NCBI RefSeq assembly: GCF_020400725.1
Contig: NZ_JAINVG010000039.1
Coordinates: 1-64,000, forward strand
Length of the DNA stretch: 64,000 bases
Direction of reading: 5' to 3'
Source: Streptomyces sp. NK15101
GTDB lineage: Bacteria > Actinomycetota > Actinomycetes > Streptomycetales > Streptomycetaceae
Under the pieces are notes generated by a model, which worked only from the letters and a program-made list of their open reading frames with translations, was not told where the DNA came from and did not search any database. A program made the translations under genes and the position numbers. Below, piece by piece: positions 36,176 through 44,930 of the stretch (the first letter of the stretch is position 1; every line of letters starts with the position of its first letter).

Positions 36176-37125
36176 GCGAGGGCCTTCCGGAGGACGTCGG
36201 TGGCGAGACCGATGGCGAGTTCCGCGCCCCGCGTCTCGCGCAGCGCGTTCAGCATGACGAAGTCGTGGATGACGCCCTGGACGCGCAGGGCGGTGACGGG
36301 GACCCCGGCGGCGCGGAGCTTCGCCGCGTACGCCTCGCCCTCGTCGCGCAGGACGTCCGCCTCTGCCGTGACGACCAGGGCCGGCGGCAGGCCGGTGAGC
36401 TGCTCGGTGGAGGCGCGCAGCGGGGAGGCCGTGATCTGGGCGCGCTCGGCCTCGTCGGTCGTGTACTGGTCCCAGAACCACTTCATGGCGTCGCGGCGCA
36501 GGAAGTAGCCCTCGCCGAAGGCGTGGTACGAGTCGGTGTCGAAGCTCGCGTCGGTGACCGGGTAGAAGAGGACCTGCTGGACGAGCGTGACGTCGCCGCG
36601 CTGCTTGGCCATCAGGGTGAGGGCGGCGGTCATGTTGCCGCCGACGGAGTCGCCCGCGACGGCGATCCGGGTGCCGTCGAGGTCCTTGTGGTGCCCCTCG
36701 CGGGCGATCCACTGGGCGACGCCGTAGTTCTGCTCGATGGCGACGGGGTAGCGGGCCTCGGGCGAGAGGTCGTACTCGGGGAAGACCACGGCCGCCCCGG
36801 TGCCGACGGCGAGTTCGCGGACGAGCCGGTCGTGGGTGTGGGCGTTGCCGAAGACCCAGCCGGCGCCGTGGATGTACAGGATGACGGGGAGCGTGCCGGT
36901 GGCGCCGCGGGGGCGGACGATCCGGGCGCGGACGTCGCCGGTCGGGCCGCCGTGGACGGTGATCCACTCCTCGTCGACCTCGGGCAGGGGAACGCCCTCG
37001 CCGCTCTGGACGTCGTCCACGGCCTTGCGGCCGTCGGCGACGGGGATCTGGTAGAGGTACGGCGGCCGGGCGGTGGCGTCGGCGAAGGCCCGGGCGGCGG
37101 GTTCGAGGACCGGACGGTCGTTCAT
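36172..37125 (-). CDS. Alpha/beta hydrolase, hormone-sensitive-lipase type
   Basis: 317-residue carboxylic ester hydrolase. The oxyanion motif reads HGAGW (86-90), the nucleophile elbow GDSVGGN (Ser about 160), and the acid/His as EADVLRDEGEAYAAKLRAAG and GVIHDF. Closely related to the gene at 13094-14089 (same TRYPVA-EQ-Y, WFWDQY and LGEAYAAKL region) but with an AraC gene not nearby. Start at 37125 with GGAGAG upstream. It is the first gene of a run with the amidohydrolase and membrane protein, overlapping the former by 4 bases. Confidence 0.86.
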   Translation of the reverse strand: MNDRPVLEPAARAFADATARPPYLYQIPVADGRKAVDDVQSGEGVPLPEVDEEWITVHGGPTGDVRARIVRPRGATGTLPVILYIHGAGWVFGNAHTHDRLVRELAVGTGAAVVFPEYDLSPEARYPVAIEQNYGVAQWIAREGHHKDLDGTRIAVAGDSVGGNMTAALTLMAKQRGDVTLVQQVLFYPVTDASFDTDSYHAFGEGYFLRRDAMKWFWDQYTTDEAERAQITASPLRASTEQLTGLPPALVVTAEADVLRDEGEAYAAKLRAAGVPVTALRVQGVIHDFVMLNALRETRGAELAIGLATDVLRKALA

Positions 37126-37168
37126 GAGGGGCTCTCCTTCGGGATGTGCGGGAGGGGCGGGTCGGGGT

Positions 37169-37996
37169 TCAGCGGGTCGCCCGCGCGGCGGCGAGGATCA
37201 CGTGGGTGACCACGGCCGGGCGGGAGACGGCCACGGCGTGCGACGCGTCCACCTCGGTGACGTGCGAGCCGGCGCGCCGGGCCATCCACCGTTGGGCAGC
37301 CGGAGGGATGTTCTTGTCGGAGGTGGCGATCAGCGCCCAGGACGGGATCGTCTTCCAGGCCGCCTCGCCGGCCCCTTCCTCCAGCGCGGCGGTGGCGACC
37401 GGGCGCTGGGTCGCGGCCATGACGGCCGCGTCGGCGGTGGGGACGTCGGCGGCGAACTGCCGGTGGAACTTGGTCCGTTCGATGACGAGTTCGGTGCCGG
37501 TGCCACCGCCGGGCAGCGGGTACGACTGCGGGTTCACGGTGTCGCCGAGGGTGGAGCCGGGGAACCTGGCGGCGAGCTCGGCCGCGCTCTCGCCCTTGTC
37601 CGGGGTGAACGCGGCGATGTAGACGAGTGCCCGCACACGGCTGTCGCCCACCGCGGCGCCGCTGATGACGGCGCCGCCGTAGGAGTGGCCGACCAGGACG
37701 ACGGGTCCGTCGACGACGGCCAGCACGCTGCGCAGGTAGGCGGTGTCCTCGGCGAGCCCGCGCAGCGGGTTGGCGGGGGCCAGGACGGGGTAGCCGGCGT
37801 GCTGCAGCCGCCGGATCGTGCCGCTCCAGCTGGAGGCGTCCGCGAACGCTCCGTGGACCAGGACGATCGTGGGCTTGGGGTCGTGCCGGTCGGCGCCGGC
37901 GGCGGCCGGGCGGCTCGCGGGTCCGGCGCCGACCAGGGCGGCCAGCGTCGCGGGCAGGGCGAGGCCCAGGGTGAGGGTGCGCCTCGTGGGATGCAT
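37169..37996 (-). CDS. Exported alpha/beta hydrolase, EstC-like
   Basis: 275 residues. A probable Tat signal (RRTLTLGLALPA, residues 5-16, with an Ala-rich cleavage region near 34) precedes an EstC-like hydrolase: VLVHGAFADASSWSGTIRRL, nucleophile elbow GHSYGG (Ser105), VDASHAVAVSRP for the base, SDKNIPPAAQ for the acid. Unlike its relatives it is predicted to be secreted. Start at 37996 is the first Met of the exported form. The third EstC-like gene in this window. Confidence 0.83.
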   Translation of the reverse strand: MHPTRRTLTLGLALPATLAALVGAGPASRPAAAGADRHDPKPTIVLVHGAFADASSWSGTIRRLQHAGYPVLAPANPLRGLAEDTAYLRSVLAVVDGPVVLVGHSYGGAVISGAAVGDSRVRALVYIAAFTPDKGESAAELAARFPGSTLGDTVNPQSYPLPGGGTGTELVIERTKFHRQFAADVPTADAAVMAATQRPVATAALEEGAGEAAWKTIPSWALIATSDKNIPPAAQRWMARRAGSHVTEVDASHAVAVSRPAVVTHVILAAARATR

Positions 37997-38113
37997 GGGT
38001 GGGTGATTCCTTGTCGGGTGGTGAGACTTCGGGTGTGCTCGGTCGGGCGGGAGGGCGTGCGGGAGTGCGCGCCGGTCGGGCCGAGCGGGTGCGGCGGTCG
38101 GCGGGGTCTCGCC

Positions 38114-39538
38114 TCAGAGGCCGTACGCCTCCAGGAGCCGGAGCCAGACCTCGCTCACCGTCGGGAAGGCGGGCACGGCGTGCCACAGGCGCTCCAGGGG
38201 GACCTCGCCCACGACGGCCACGGTGGCCGTGTGGATGAGCTCGGTGGCCATCGGGCCGGTGAGCGTGCAGCCGACGACGACCCCTCGGGTCCCGTCGACG
38301 ACGAGCTTGGCGAGGCCGCGGTAGTCGTCCGCGTGGAGCGCGGCACCGGCGACGTCGTCGATGCGGTACTCCACCGTGCGTACCGCGAGACCGGCTTCGC
38401 GTGCCGCGCGTTCCGTGAGGCCGACGCTCGCGACCTCGGGACGGGTGAAGACGGCCTGCGGGACGGCGAAACGGTCGGCTTCCGCGCTCCACGGCTGCAG
38501 GCCGCCGGTGACGGCCGGGCGCCCGGCGGCGCGCTCGGCGATCGCCGCCGCGCAGGCACGGGCCTGGTACTTGGCCATGTGGGTCAGCGGCGCACGGCGG
38601 TTGACGTCGCCGACGGCGTAGAGCCAGTCGCCCTCGACCGCGGTGACCCGGCAGGTGTCGTCGACCGGGAGCCAGTCGCCGGCCGGCAGTCCCACGGAGT
38701 CCAGGCCGAGGTCCGCGGTCCGCGGGCGTCGTCCGACGGCGGCGAGGACCTCGTCGCAGACGAGGGCGGTGCCGTCGTCGGTGTCCACGGTCACCGTGCG
38801 GGTGTCGTCGTCACGGGCGACCCGGACGGCCGACACCCCGAAGCGGATGGTGACGCCCAGGTCGCCCAGACCCCGGGTGACTTCTTCGCCGGCACACGGC
38901 TCCCAGCCGGTCAGCAGGGCCTGATCGCGGACCAGCAGGGTGACAGAGGAGCCGAGCGAGCGCCACGTGGTGGCCATCTCGCAGGCCACCACTCCCCCGC
39001 CGATGACGACGAGCCGCTCGGGCACCGCATCGGCCGTGGTGGCCTGCCGGTTGGTCCACACACCGATCCGGTCGAGCCCCTCGACCGGCGGAAGGGCGGG
39101 CTCCGTGCCGGTGCAGACCACGACCGCGCGCCGGGCCCGCAGGGTGCGGACCGTGCCGTCGGCCCCCGTCACCTCCACCCGGCGCTCACCGGCGAGCCGC
39201 CCGTGCCCCCGTACGAGCGCGATGCCCGCGCCGTCGAGCCAGTCGGCCTGGCCGGTGTCGTCGCCGCGCCCGGTTAAGCGGTCGCGGCGGGCCAGGACGT
39301 GCGCCGGGTCGAGTGCCGCCGTGACCGCCTGCCCGGCCCCGTCGACCGATCGGGCCTCCGCCAGGGCGGCGCCGGGTCGCAGCAGGGCCCTGCTCGGCAC
39401 GCAGGCACGGTAGGAGCACTCGCCGCCGACGGCCTCCGCCTCGACGACGACGACGGTCAGACCGGACCGCACGAGCCGGTCGGCGACGACCTCGCCGCCC
39501 GGTCCGCCGCCGACCACGACGACGTCGTACGCGTCCAT
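38114..39538 (-). CDS. NAD(P)/FAD disulfide oxidoreductase
   Basis: 474-residue flavoprotein of the class I pyridine nucleotide-disulfide oxidoreductases (lipoamide dehydrogenase/mercuric reductase type). FAD site VVVGGGPGGEVVADRL near the N-terminus, redox-active CX4C in GGECSYRACVPSRALLRP, NAD(P) Rossmann motif VVIGGGVVACEMATTWRS, and a C-terminal HAVPAFPTVSE providing the active-site His. Substrate unknown. ATG at 39538 overlaps the Dps gene stop (TGATG), so translation is coupled. Paralog of the protein at 53975-55417. Confidence 0.87.
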   Translation of the reverse strand: MDAYDVVVVGGGPGGEVVADRLVRSGLTVVVVEAEAVGGECSYRACVPSRALLRPGAALAEARSVDGAGQAVTAALDPAHVLARRDRLTGRGDDTGQADWLDGAGIALVRGHGRLAGERRVEVTGADGTVRTLRARRAVVVCTGTEPALPPVEGLDRIGVWTNRQATTADAVPERLVVIGGGVVACEMATTWRSLGSSVTLLVRDQALLTGWEPCAGEEVTRGLGDLGVTIRFGVSAVRVARDDDTRTVTVDTDDGTALVCDEVLAAVGRRPRTADLGLDSVGLPAGDWLPVDDTCRVTAVEGDWLYAVGDVNRRAPLTHMAKYQARACAAAIAERAAGRPAVTGGLQPWSAEADRFAVPQAVFTRPEVASVGLTERAAREAGLAVRTVEYRIDDVAGAALHADDYRGLAKLVVDGTRGVVVGCTLTGPMATELIHTATVAVVGEVPLERLWHAVPAFPTVSEVWLRLLEAYGL

Positions 39539-40116
39539 CAGCCGCGCACCAGCGGGGTGTCCACGAGGTGCTCGGCCAGGAACCACACCTGTGCCTCGCC
39601 GGTGCGGATGACCTCGGAGACGAGCAGGTCGGTGCTGCCCTCGTCGCCCTCCGCCGAGATCCGGGCGGCGGCGTCCCGCGCGTCGATCAGGATCCGCTCG
39701 TGCGCGTCGAGGAGCCGCGACAGCATGACGGGAACCGGCTCGACGCCGTCCGGCGGCCGGGGGATCGCGGTCAGCTCCGCGACGTGGCGCGGGTCTCCGA
39801 CGGCGACGCCGCCGAGGCTCTGGACCCGCTCGGCCAGCGCGTCGACGATGGCCAGCTGGGCCTCGGCGTGCTTGTCCAGCATGAGGTGGAGCGAGTAGAA
39901 GGTCGCCCCGCGCATGAGCCAGTGGTGCTTCTTGTAGAGGGAGTGGAGGATCTGCGTGTCGGCGAGGACGCGGTTCAGCCGCTGGCAGGCGTACATGCGG
40001 GTGTCGTGGCCGAGGCCGATCGGCAGCTGCTTGAGCGTGCCGAACGCCTGGGTCTCGGCGCCCTTCTGGTGCAGCAGCGGCTGACCGCCGCCGTGCGGGG
40101 TCGTGAGGGTGTCCAT
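39538..40116 (-). CDS. dps: Dps-family ferritin-like protein
   Basis: 192-residue DNA-protection-type ferritin. Dps signatures: LHSLYKKHHWLMRGATFYSL followed by HLMLDKHAEAQ, which carry the di-iron ferroxidase ligands (His, Asp, Glu), with SEVIRTGEAQVWFLAEHL at the C-terminus. Dps proteins oxidise Fe(II) with peroxide, store the mineral and shield DNA in stationary phase. The coupling with an FAD disulfide reductase gene (TGATG) suggests a joint oxidative-stress module. Start at 40116; AGGAG-like sequence is upstream. Confidence 0.87.
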   Translation of the reverse strand: MDTLTTPHGGGQPLLHQKGAETQAFGTLKQLPIGLGHDTRMYACQRLNRVLADTQILHSLYKKHHWLMRGATFYSLHLMLDKHAEAQLAIVDALAERVQSLGGVAVGDPRHVAELTAIPRPPDGVEPVPVMLSRLLDAHERILIDARDAAARISAEGDEGSTDLLVSEVIRTGEAQVWFLAEHLVDTPLVRG

Positions 40117-40213
40117 CGAGTGCTCCTGATGGGGAAGGGGTGGGAAGGGCCCGGCCGTCCGGTCGGGGGTGCGCGAGCGGCCGGACCCGGTCTGCGCGGC
40201 TCGCGCTCGGCGC

Positions 40214-40720
40214 TCAGCGCTCGGCGATGGCCGGGGCGGCGGACCGGTGCAGGACGAGCCGGGTGAGGAGTCCGCTGCCGAGACCGGCCGCGAGCGCGAG
40301 GGCCGCCCACCACAGGGGGTAGGGCGTGAGGCCGAGGGCCGCGTCGAGGGACCAGGCGCCGGGTCCGGTGGCGGCGAGGGCGGCGGCGGTGCCGATGAGG
40401 ACGAGCGGGTACTCGTATCCGTCGTTCTGCACCCAGAGGCCGTGGCGCCATTTCACGGTGAGCGCCACCGTCATGACGCCGATGGTGCCGGTGGCGGCGA
40501 GCGGGGTCAGGAGGCCGGCGGCGAGCAGCAGGCCCGATCCGATCTGGCCGCCGCCCGCCGCCAGTGCGGTGAGGGCCCCGCCGCGGAAACCGTCGGCACG
40601 GAACTCCTCGGTGCCGCCCGCGAGTCCCCTGCCGCCCAGGTGTGAGCTGACCTTCTGCACCCCGTGGCCGGCGACGAGCAGACCCACCAGCAGACGCAGG
40701 ACCAGAATGCCGGTGTCCAA
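40214..40720 (-). CDS. DoxX-family membrane protein
   Basis: 168-residue membrane protein of the DoxX family: four transmembrane segments, with GLLVAGHGVQKVSSHLGG (typical AxHGxQK) near residue 20, FRGGALTALAAGGGQIGSGL and LLTPLAATGTIGVMTVALTV. DoxX proteins are linked to thiol and oxidative-stress metabolism. The start is uncertain: a TTG at 40720 is the best in-frame option, just after the upstream stop (40726-40728), implying translational coupling; no ATG or GTG fits. Confidence 0.75.
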   Translation of the reverse strand: MDTGILVLRLLVGLLVAGHGVQKVSSHLGGRGLAGGTEEFRADGFRGGALTALAAGGGQIGSGLLLAAGLLTPLAATGTIGVMTVALTVKWRHGLWVQNDGYEYPLVLIGTAAALAATGPGAWSLDAALGLTPYPLWWAALALAAGLGSGLLTRLVLHRSAAPAIAER

Positions 40721-40725
40721 GGAGA

Positions 40726-41388
40726 TCAGCCGGCCGCGTGCGCGCCGATGACGCTCTGCGCGTACACGACACCCAGGCCGTACGCGCCCGCGTGGGCCTT
40801 GACGATCTCCATGACCGCGCCGTACGTCTCCTGGCGCGCCCAGTCGCGCTGCAGCTCCAGGAGGACCTGGACCCAGGTCACCGGGACGGCGCCGGCGGCG
40901 ATCATCCGCTGCAGGGCGTGCTCGTGGGCGGCCGGGCTGACGCCGCCGGAGGCGTCGGTCACGACGTACACCTCGTAACCCTGCTCCAGCGCCGAGAGCG
41001 CGGGCAGCACCAGGCAGACCTCGGTCCACAGACCCGACAGGATGATCTTCTTGCGCCCGGTCGCCTTGACCGCCGCCACGAGCGCCTCGTCCTCCCAGGC
41101 GTTCATGGTGGTGCGGTCGATGACCTCGTGCTTGGGGAACACCTCGGCGAGCTGCGGCAGCAGGGGCCCGGAGAAGGACTCGGCGGCGACCGTGGTCAGG
41201 ACGGCCGGCACGTCGAACGCCTTGGCCGCCTTGCCGAGGCCCACGGTGCTGTTGATGATCGCGGCACGGTCGCCGCTGCCGGTGCCGAAGAACATCTGCG
41301 GCTGGTGGTCCACGAAGAGCATGACCGAGTTGTCGGGCGTGAGCAGGTCCTTGCTCGGGGCGGCCTGCACCTTGGCGATGTCGAACAT
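40726..41388 (-). CDS. Isochorismatase-family cysteine hydrolase
   Basis: 220-residue cysteine hydrolase of the isochorismatase/nicotinamidase-like (YcaC) group. Catalytic triad candidates: Asp27 (SVMLFVDHQP), Lys in EALVAAVKATGRKK, Cys125 in LSGLWTEVCLVLPALSAL. This subgroup hydrolyses small amides or related substrates; substrate unknown. The ATG at 41388 follows AAAGGA at 8 bases. It heads the DoxX/Dps/FAD-reductase run on the minus strand. Confidence 0.87.
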   Translation of the reverse strand: MFDIAKVQAAPSKDLLTPDNSVMLFVDHQPQMFFGTGSGDRAAIINSTVGLGKAAKAFDVPAVLTTVAAESFSGPLLPQLAEVFPKHEVIDRTTMNAWEDEALVAAVKATGRKKIILSGLWTEVCLVLPALSALEQGYEVYVVTDASGGVSPAAHEHALQRMIAAGAVPVTWVQVLLELQRDWARQETYGAVMEIVKAHAGAYGLGVVYAQSVIGAHAAG

Positions 41389-41734
41389 GAGGGGTCCTTT
41401 CGGAGCTGTCGGTGACGTGCCCGCCGCCTCCGCGGCCCGGCACTTCTTCAAGCTACGAGCGACCCGACCGGCCCAGTTGACCTCCTGCGCCCAGGGGTTG
41501 GCACGACAGCGCACAACCGCCCCGAGGCGATCGCACAGAGCCCCCGCAACCCCCAACCGCGCACACCGGGCTCCGGCGATCAGAGGCCCGACACACCGGC
41601 GCCACCCATGTGCGAGCTCGTCGGCCCTGGAAAGCGCCGTCCGACCGGTCCGAGGTGCGTGGGGCGTGCGGGTCCTCCACCCTGGAGGGAGCCTGCCCCT
41701 TGCGCCGGGCGGGGTGGCCCCGACGAGGAGTGGC
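41389..41734. other. Divergent intergenic region
   Basis: 346 bases between the divergent isochorismatase-type and SRPBCC genes. Expected to carry both promoters. I found no clear operator, repeat or additional gene. Confidence 0.35.
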
Positions 41735-42187
41735 ATGGCCGGACAGTTCGAGGCGAGGGTCGAGGTGGACCGACACATCGACAAGGTTTTCGGATATCTC
41801 GCCGACGGGCGGAACGATCCGCGGTTCAGCCCGCGGGTGCTCCGGATCGACCGGTTCCCCGAGTCGCCGACGGCCGTCGGGACGGTGTTCCGCAGCACGG
41901 TGAAGGACGCGGGGATGAAGACCTCGCGGGAGTTCCGCGTCACCGCCTTCGACCCGCCGCGGTCGATGCGCTGGACCGAGGTGTCGAAGAACCTCGTGAC
42001 GGCGAGTGAGGGCGGCTACGACCTGGAACCGCTGCCGGACGGCGGGACGCGGGTCCGCATCCACAACGTGCTGGAGGGCCACGGCCTCGGCAAGCTCCTC
42101 GTCGGCCTGGCCCTGGCCGCGGCGCGCAAGGACGCGCCGGCCTTCGGCAAGCGCATCAAGGCAGCCGTAGAGGCAGACGTGTCCTAG
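41735..42187 (+). CDS. SRPBCC-family protein
   Basis: 150-residue START/Bet v1-like (SRPBCC) protein. Typical pattern: EVDRHIDKVFGYLADGRND, ESPTAVGTVFRSTVK, DPPRSMRWTEVS, GGYDLEPLPDGGTRVRIHN. These form a helix-grip fold binding hydrophobic ligands. The start at 41735 has GAGGAG immediately upstream (4-base spacing). Function unknown; a polyketide cyclase/dehydrase or coenzyme-binding role is possible. Single gene facing the ThiC remnant. Confidence 0.83.
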   Translation: MAGQFEARVEVDRHIDKVFGYLADGRNDPRFSPRVLRIDRFPESPTAVGTVFRSTVKDAGMKTSREFRVTAFDPPRSMRWTEVSKNLVTASEGGYDLEPLPDGGTRVRIHNVLEGHGLGKLLVGLALAAARKDAPAFGKRIKAAVEADVS

Positions 42188-42441
42188 ATCGGCGAGGTGG
42201 CGGGGCCTGTCCGACCGGGGGCCGCCCTGAGTCGCCCAGGGCGCTCGGCAGTTCCTGACGGAAGAAGCGGCACGGCGGAAGCGTCGTGGTCCGACGGTAC
42301 GCGCGAGTGCCCACCGCACTCGAGCTCATGCTCTTCGTCCGGCAGCGTGAAATACGTTTCGCCGGTCGCGCCGGCGCTGTCAGGATGGGCGTCGTTTTCC
42401 GTGACCCTCATCGATGGCCCGCAGACGCTGACGGAGGCTCC

Positions 42442-42945
42442 ATGAACGGTTCAGGTGACGTCCAGGAGGTTCGCGAGGGCCTGCTGAGCGAGCCGGAGGC
42501 CCGGACGCGCATCGACTCGGGCTCCCTCGTCGCCCTGCGGACGTCCGGTAGCCCGGTCCTGGTGGGGCCGGGTTCGCTGGTCAAGGTGAACACCAGCATC
42601 GGATGCAACAGAGCGGCCGATCTGGCGACCGAGGTCGAGAAGATCGCGGAGACAGGCAGGCTCGGCTACCGGCCCGACCTGATGATGGACCTCAGCACGG
42701 TCGACCTGCCCACCCCGCTCTACCGGACCGCGGGCGAGCAGCTCGGTCTGCCCGTCGGAACGCTGCCGCACCACCTCTGCTTCAAGCCGCGGCGCGGAAT
42801 GGACGTCCCCCGCCTGCTCGACTCGACGATCGGGACGGCCGATCTACGGATTCACCACCAGCCACCGGCCGAGGCGAGCTGGAACGGGCGTGTGACACCG
42901 CTCCGCGAGCTCTGTCCCAAGGGCTCGCACGGGACATGGTCCGGC
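42442..42945 (+). pseudogene. Truncated ThiC-like (phosphomethylpyrimidine synthase) gene
   Basis: From the ATG at 42442 (GGAGG 4 bases upstream) the frame reads a ThiC-like N-terminal part: SLVKVNTSIGCN (about 46-57), MMDLST (81-86) and LPVGTLPHH (103-111), matching conserved ThiC blocks for the pyrimidine synthase (K/N-x-N-x-I-G, MDLST, PVGT-P). Similarity fades at about residue 145, and no Cys-x2-Cys-x4-Cys cluster motif (C-terminal iron-sulfur site) is reachable: the frame continues open to 43323 only as the antisense of the response regulator gene. ThiC is normally about 430-600 residues, so this cannot be a functional ThiC. A frameshift or deletion remnant is most likely, though a shortened partner protein is conceivable. 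Confidence 0.6.
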
Positions 42946-43608
42946 TCAGGCTCCAGGGAGGATGCGGCGCGTCTCGTAGGCCCACATCGCGATCTCGACC
43001 CGGTTGCGGGCGCCGAGTTTGGCCATCAGGCTCGCCAGATGCGTCTTCACCGTGCTCAGGCTGATGTGCAGCGCGTCGGCGATCTCGGTGTTGGTCAGCC
43101 CGCGGGCGACGGCGAGGAGCACCTGCTCCTCGCGGGCGGTGACGGGGGAGACCGGCTGGGCCGCGGGCCGGCCGGCGGGCAGGTCCGCGAATGTCTGGAG
43201 CAGCCGGACGGTGACGCTGGGCGCGATGAGCGCCTCACCGTCGGACGCCGACCGTACGGCCTGGGCCAGAAGGTCCGGTCCCGTGTCCTTGAGGAGGAAT
43301 CCGCGGGCGCCGGCACGCAGTGAGCCGTAGACGTACTCGTCGAGGTCGAACGTGGTGATGACGACCACGGCCGGCGGGTCGGCGACGCCCGAGCCGGCGA
43401 TCAGCCGGGTGGCCTCGAGCCCGTCGAGTACGGGCATGCGGATGTCGAACAGGCAGACGTCGGGGCGCAGTTCGCGGGCCAGCCGTACCGCTTCGTGTCC
43501 GTCGGCGGCCTCGCCGACCACCTCGATTCCGGGCTGGGCGTTCAGCATGATCCGCAACCCGGTGCGGATGATCGCCTGGTCGTCAGCGACGAGGACGCGA
43601 ATGGCCAC
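42946..43608 (-). CDS. NarL/LuxR-type response regulator
   Basis: 220-residue response regulator. Receiver domain with VLVADDQAIIRTGL and phosphoacceptor Asp55 (CLFDIRMPVLDG); C-terminal LuxR HTH (TAREEQVLLAVARGLTNTEI, LHISLSTVKTHLASLMAKLG). GTG start at 43608 with GGAG 8 bases upstream. Its start lies within the 3' end of the histidine kinase gene (43583-44755), overlapping by 26 bases, so kinase and regulator are cotranscribed. Converges on the ThiC remnant. Target genes unknown; the divergent MMPL exporter is a candidate. Confidence 0.88.
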   Translation of the reverse strand: MAIRVLVADDQAIIRTGLRIMLNAQPGIEVVGEAADGHEAVRLARELRPDVCLFDIRMPVLDGLEATRLIAGSGVADPPAVVVITTFDLDEYVYGSLRAGARGFLLKDTGPDLLAQAVRSASDGEALIAPSVTVRLLQTFADLPAGRPAAQPVSPVTAREEQVLLAVARGLTNTEIADALHISLSTVKTHLASLMAKLGARNRVEIAMWAYETRRILPGA

Positions 43609-44755
43609 GGCTCTCGCTCCTCGCTCTCGGCAGCTCGGCTTCGACGTGCCAGCCCTGGTCGGCGCCCGGGCCGGCTCGTAGGGCGCCGCCGAGCAGGGCC
43701 GCGCGCTCGCGCAGTCCGGCAAGTCCGTATCCGTCGCGACCTCGGCCGGTGCGTTGGCCGTTGTCGCGCACACTCACCCGTACCGCGTGCCGTTCCGCGG
43801 CGACCCGGACCACGACCTCGGTCGCACTGACCGCATGGCGCCTCGCGTTGGTCACCGACTCCTGCACGATGCGGAAGACGGCCGCGTCCAAGGCCGGGGG
43901 CAGCGAGTCCAGCTCGCCGTCGAGGTCCAGGTCGACCTTGAGGTGGCCACCCGGCGTGCGCACCAGGCGCTCCAGATCCGCGACCCCGGCAGGCGGCGCC
44001 AGCTCGGCGCCGACCCCGCGGTCGCGCAGCGCGGCCACCATGGCTCGCATTTCCTCCAGCGTGCGCGCCCCTTCCTCCTCGACCCCCTCCAGCGCCTCGA
44101 CGGCGGCGGACGGGTCGGCGCCGGCGAGCACTCGGCCCGCCTGGGCGTGGATCACCATGGCCGATACGTGGTGGGCCACCGTGTCGTGCAGTTCCCGGGC
44201 GAGCTGCTCACGCTCGCGGGAGCGCACCTGCTCCAACTGGCGCTCGCGAGCGGTTCCCCAGAACCGCACGGCGGCCCCGATCAAGCCGGGCAGCAACAGG
44301 AAGACGAAGCCCCCGACCCGCTCGGCGGCCGGGGTTCCGTACGCGACGACGCACACCGCGAAGGCCGCCAGGATCACCGCGCCGCCCAGCACGATCTCCC
44401 GTCCCGACCCCCACCGGGGCAGCGCGTACACCAGCACGAGCACGACCGCGCCGATGTCCAGGCCGACGGGCTCGCGCGGTGCGGCGAGCAGCGAGGCCAC
44501 CTGAAGCAGGATCACCGAGCCGAACGCCAGCGTGACCATCGCCAGCGGGCGGGTCCGGCGCCACAGGGGCAGCAGGCACAGCCATACGGCGAACACCACC
44601 GCCGCCGGCCGCCACACGACGTCCTCGCGCAGGGTGGCCTCCAGCGCCACACCGGCAAGGCCCGCGGCGAGCAGCGCCCAGTCGCGCCGCACCCGGGCGG
44701 GGGCGTCGGGCGGCCGGGGTTCGGTCCACAGGGTTCGCAGGTCGTCTCGGAGCAC
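43583..44755 (-). CDS. NarL-type sensor histidine kinase
   Basis: 390-residue membrane sensor kinase of the HisKA_3 type. Four to six membrane segments in residues 25-165 (no large extracytoplasmic domain), then the phosphoacceptor box LARELHDTVAHHVSAM with His190, and a HATPase region (FRIVQESVTNARRHA, DGYGLAGLRERAALLGG). GTG start at 44755; upstream site is weak. Pairs with the response regulator whose gene overlaps its 3' end. Divergent from the MMPL gene, a frequent arrangement for efflux regulation, so it may sense membrane-active compounds. Confidence 0.87.
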   Translation of the reverse strand: MLRDDLRTLWTEPRPPDAPARVRRDWALLAAGLAGVALEATLREDVVWRPAAVVFAVWLCLLPLWRRTRPLAMVTLAFGSVILLQVASLLAAPREPVGLDIGAVVLVLVYALPRWGSGREIVLGGAVILAAFAVCVVAYGTPAAERVGGFVFLLLPGLIGAAVRFWGTARERQLEQVRSREREQLARELHDTVAHHVSAMVIHAQAGRVLAGADPSAAVEALEGVEEEGARTLEEMRAMVAALRDRGVGAELAPPAGVADLERLVRTPGGHLKVDLDLDGELDSLPPALDAAVFRIVQESVTNARRHAVSATEVVVRVAAERHAVRVSVRDNGQRTGRGRDGYGLAGLRERAALLGGALRAGPGADQGWHVEAELPRARSESRGHSRPRR

Positions 44756-44930
44756 GGTTCTCAGCGTAGGGACCGCGCCGTGCCGCGCATCGGCCGAAAG
44801 GATGGGGCTTCACTCCGACTTGGGGCCGACGGATCCGTGGCCCGCGAGCCGATGCCGCAGGGCGCCGTGGCGACGAGCCTCGGTATCGGCGGCCGCACGA
44901 GGACGGCCGACGAGGTGGTTGGAGGACCCG

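Noticed and set aside
42946..43323. Continuation of the ThiC-like frame
   Set aside because: It runs antisense to the response regulator gene, whose receiver and HTH motifs are clear; the apparent openness is due to high G+C.
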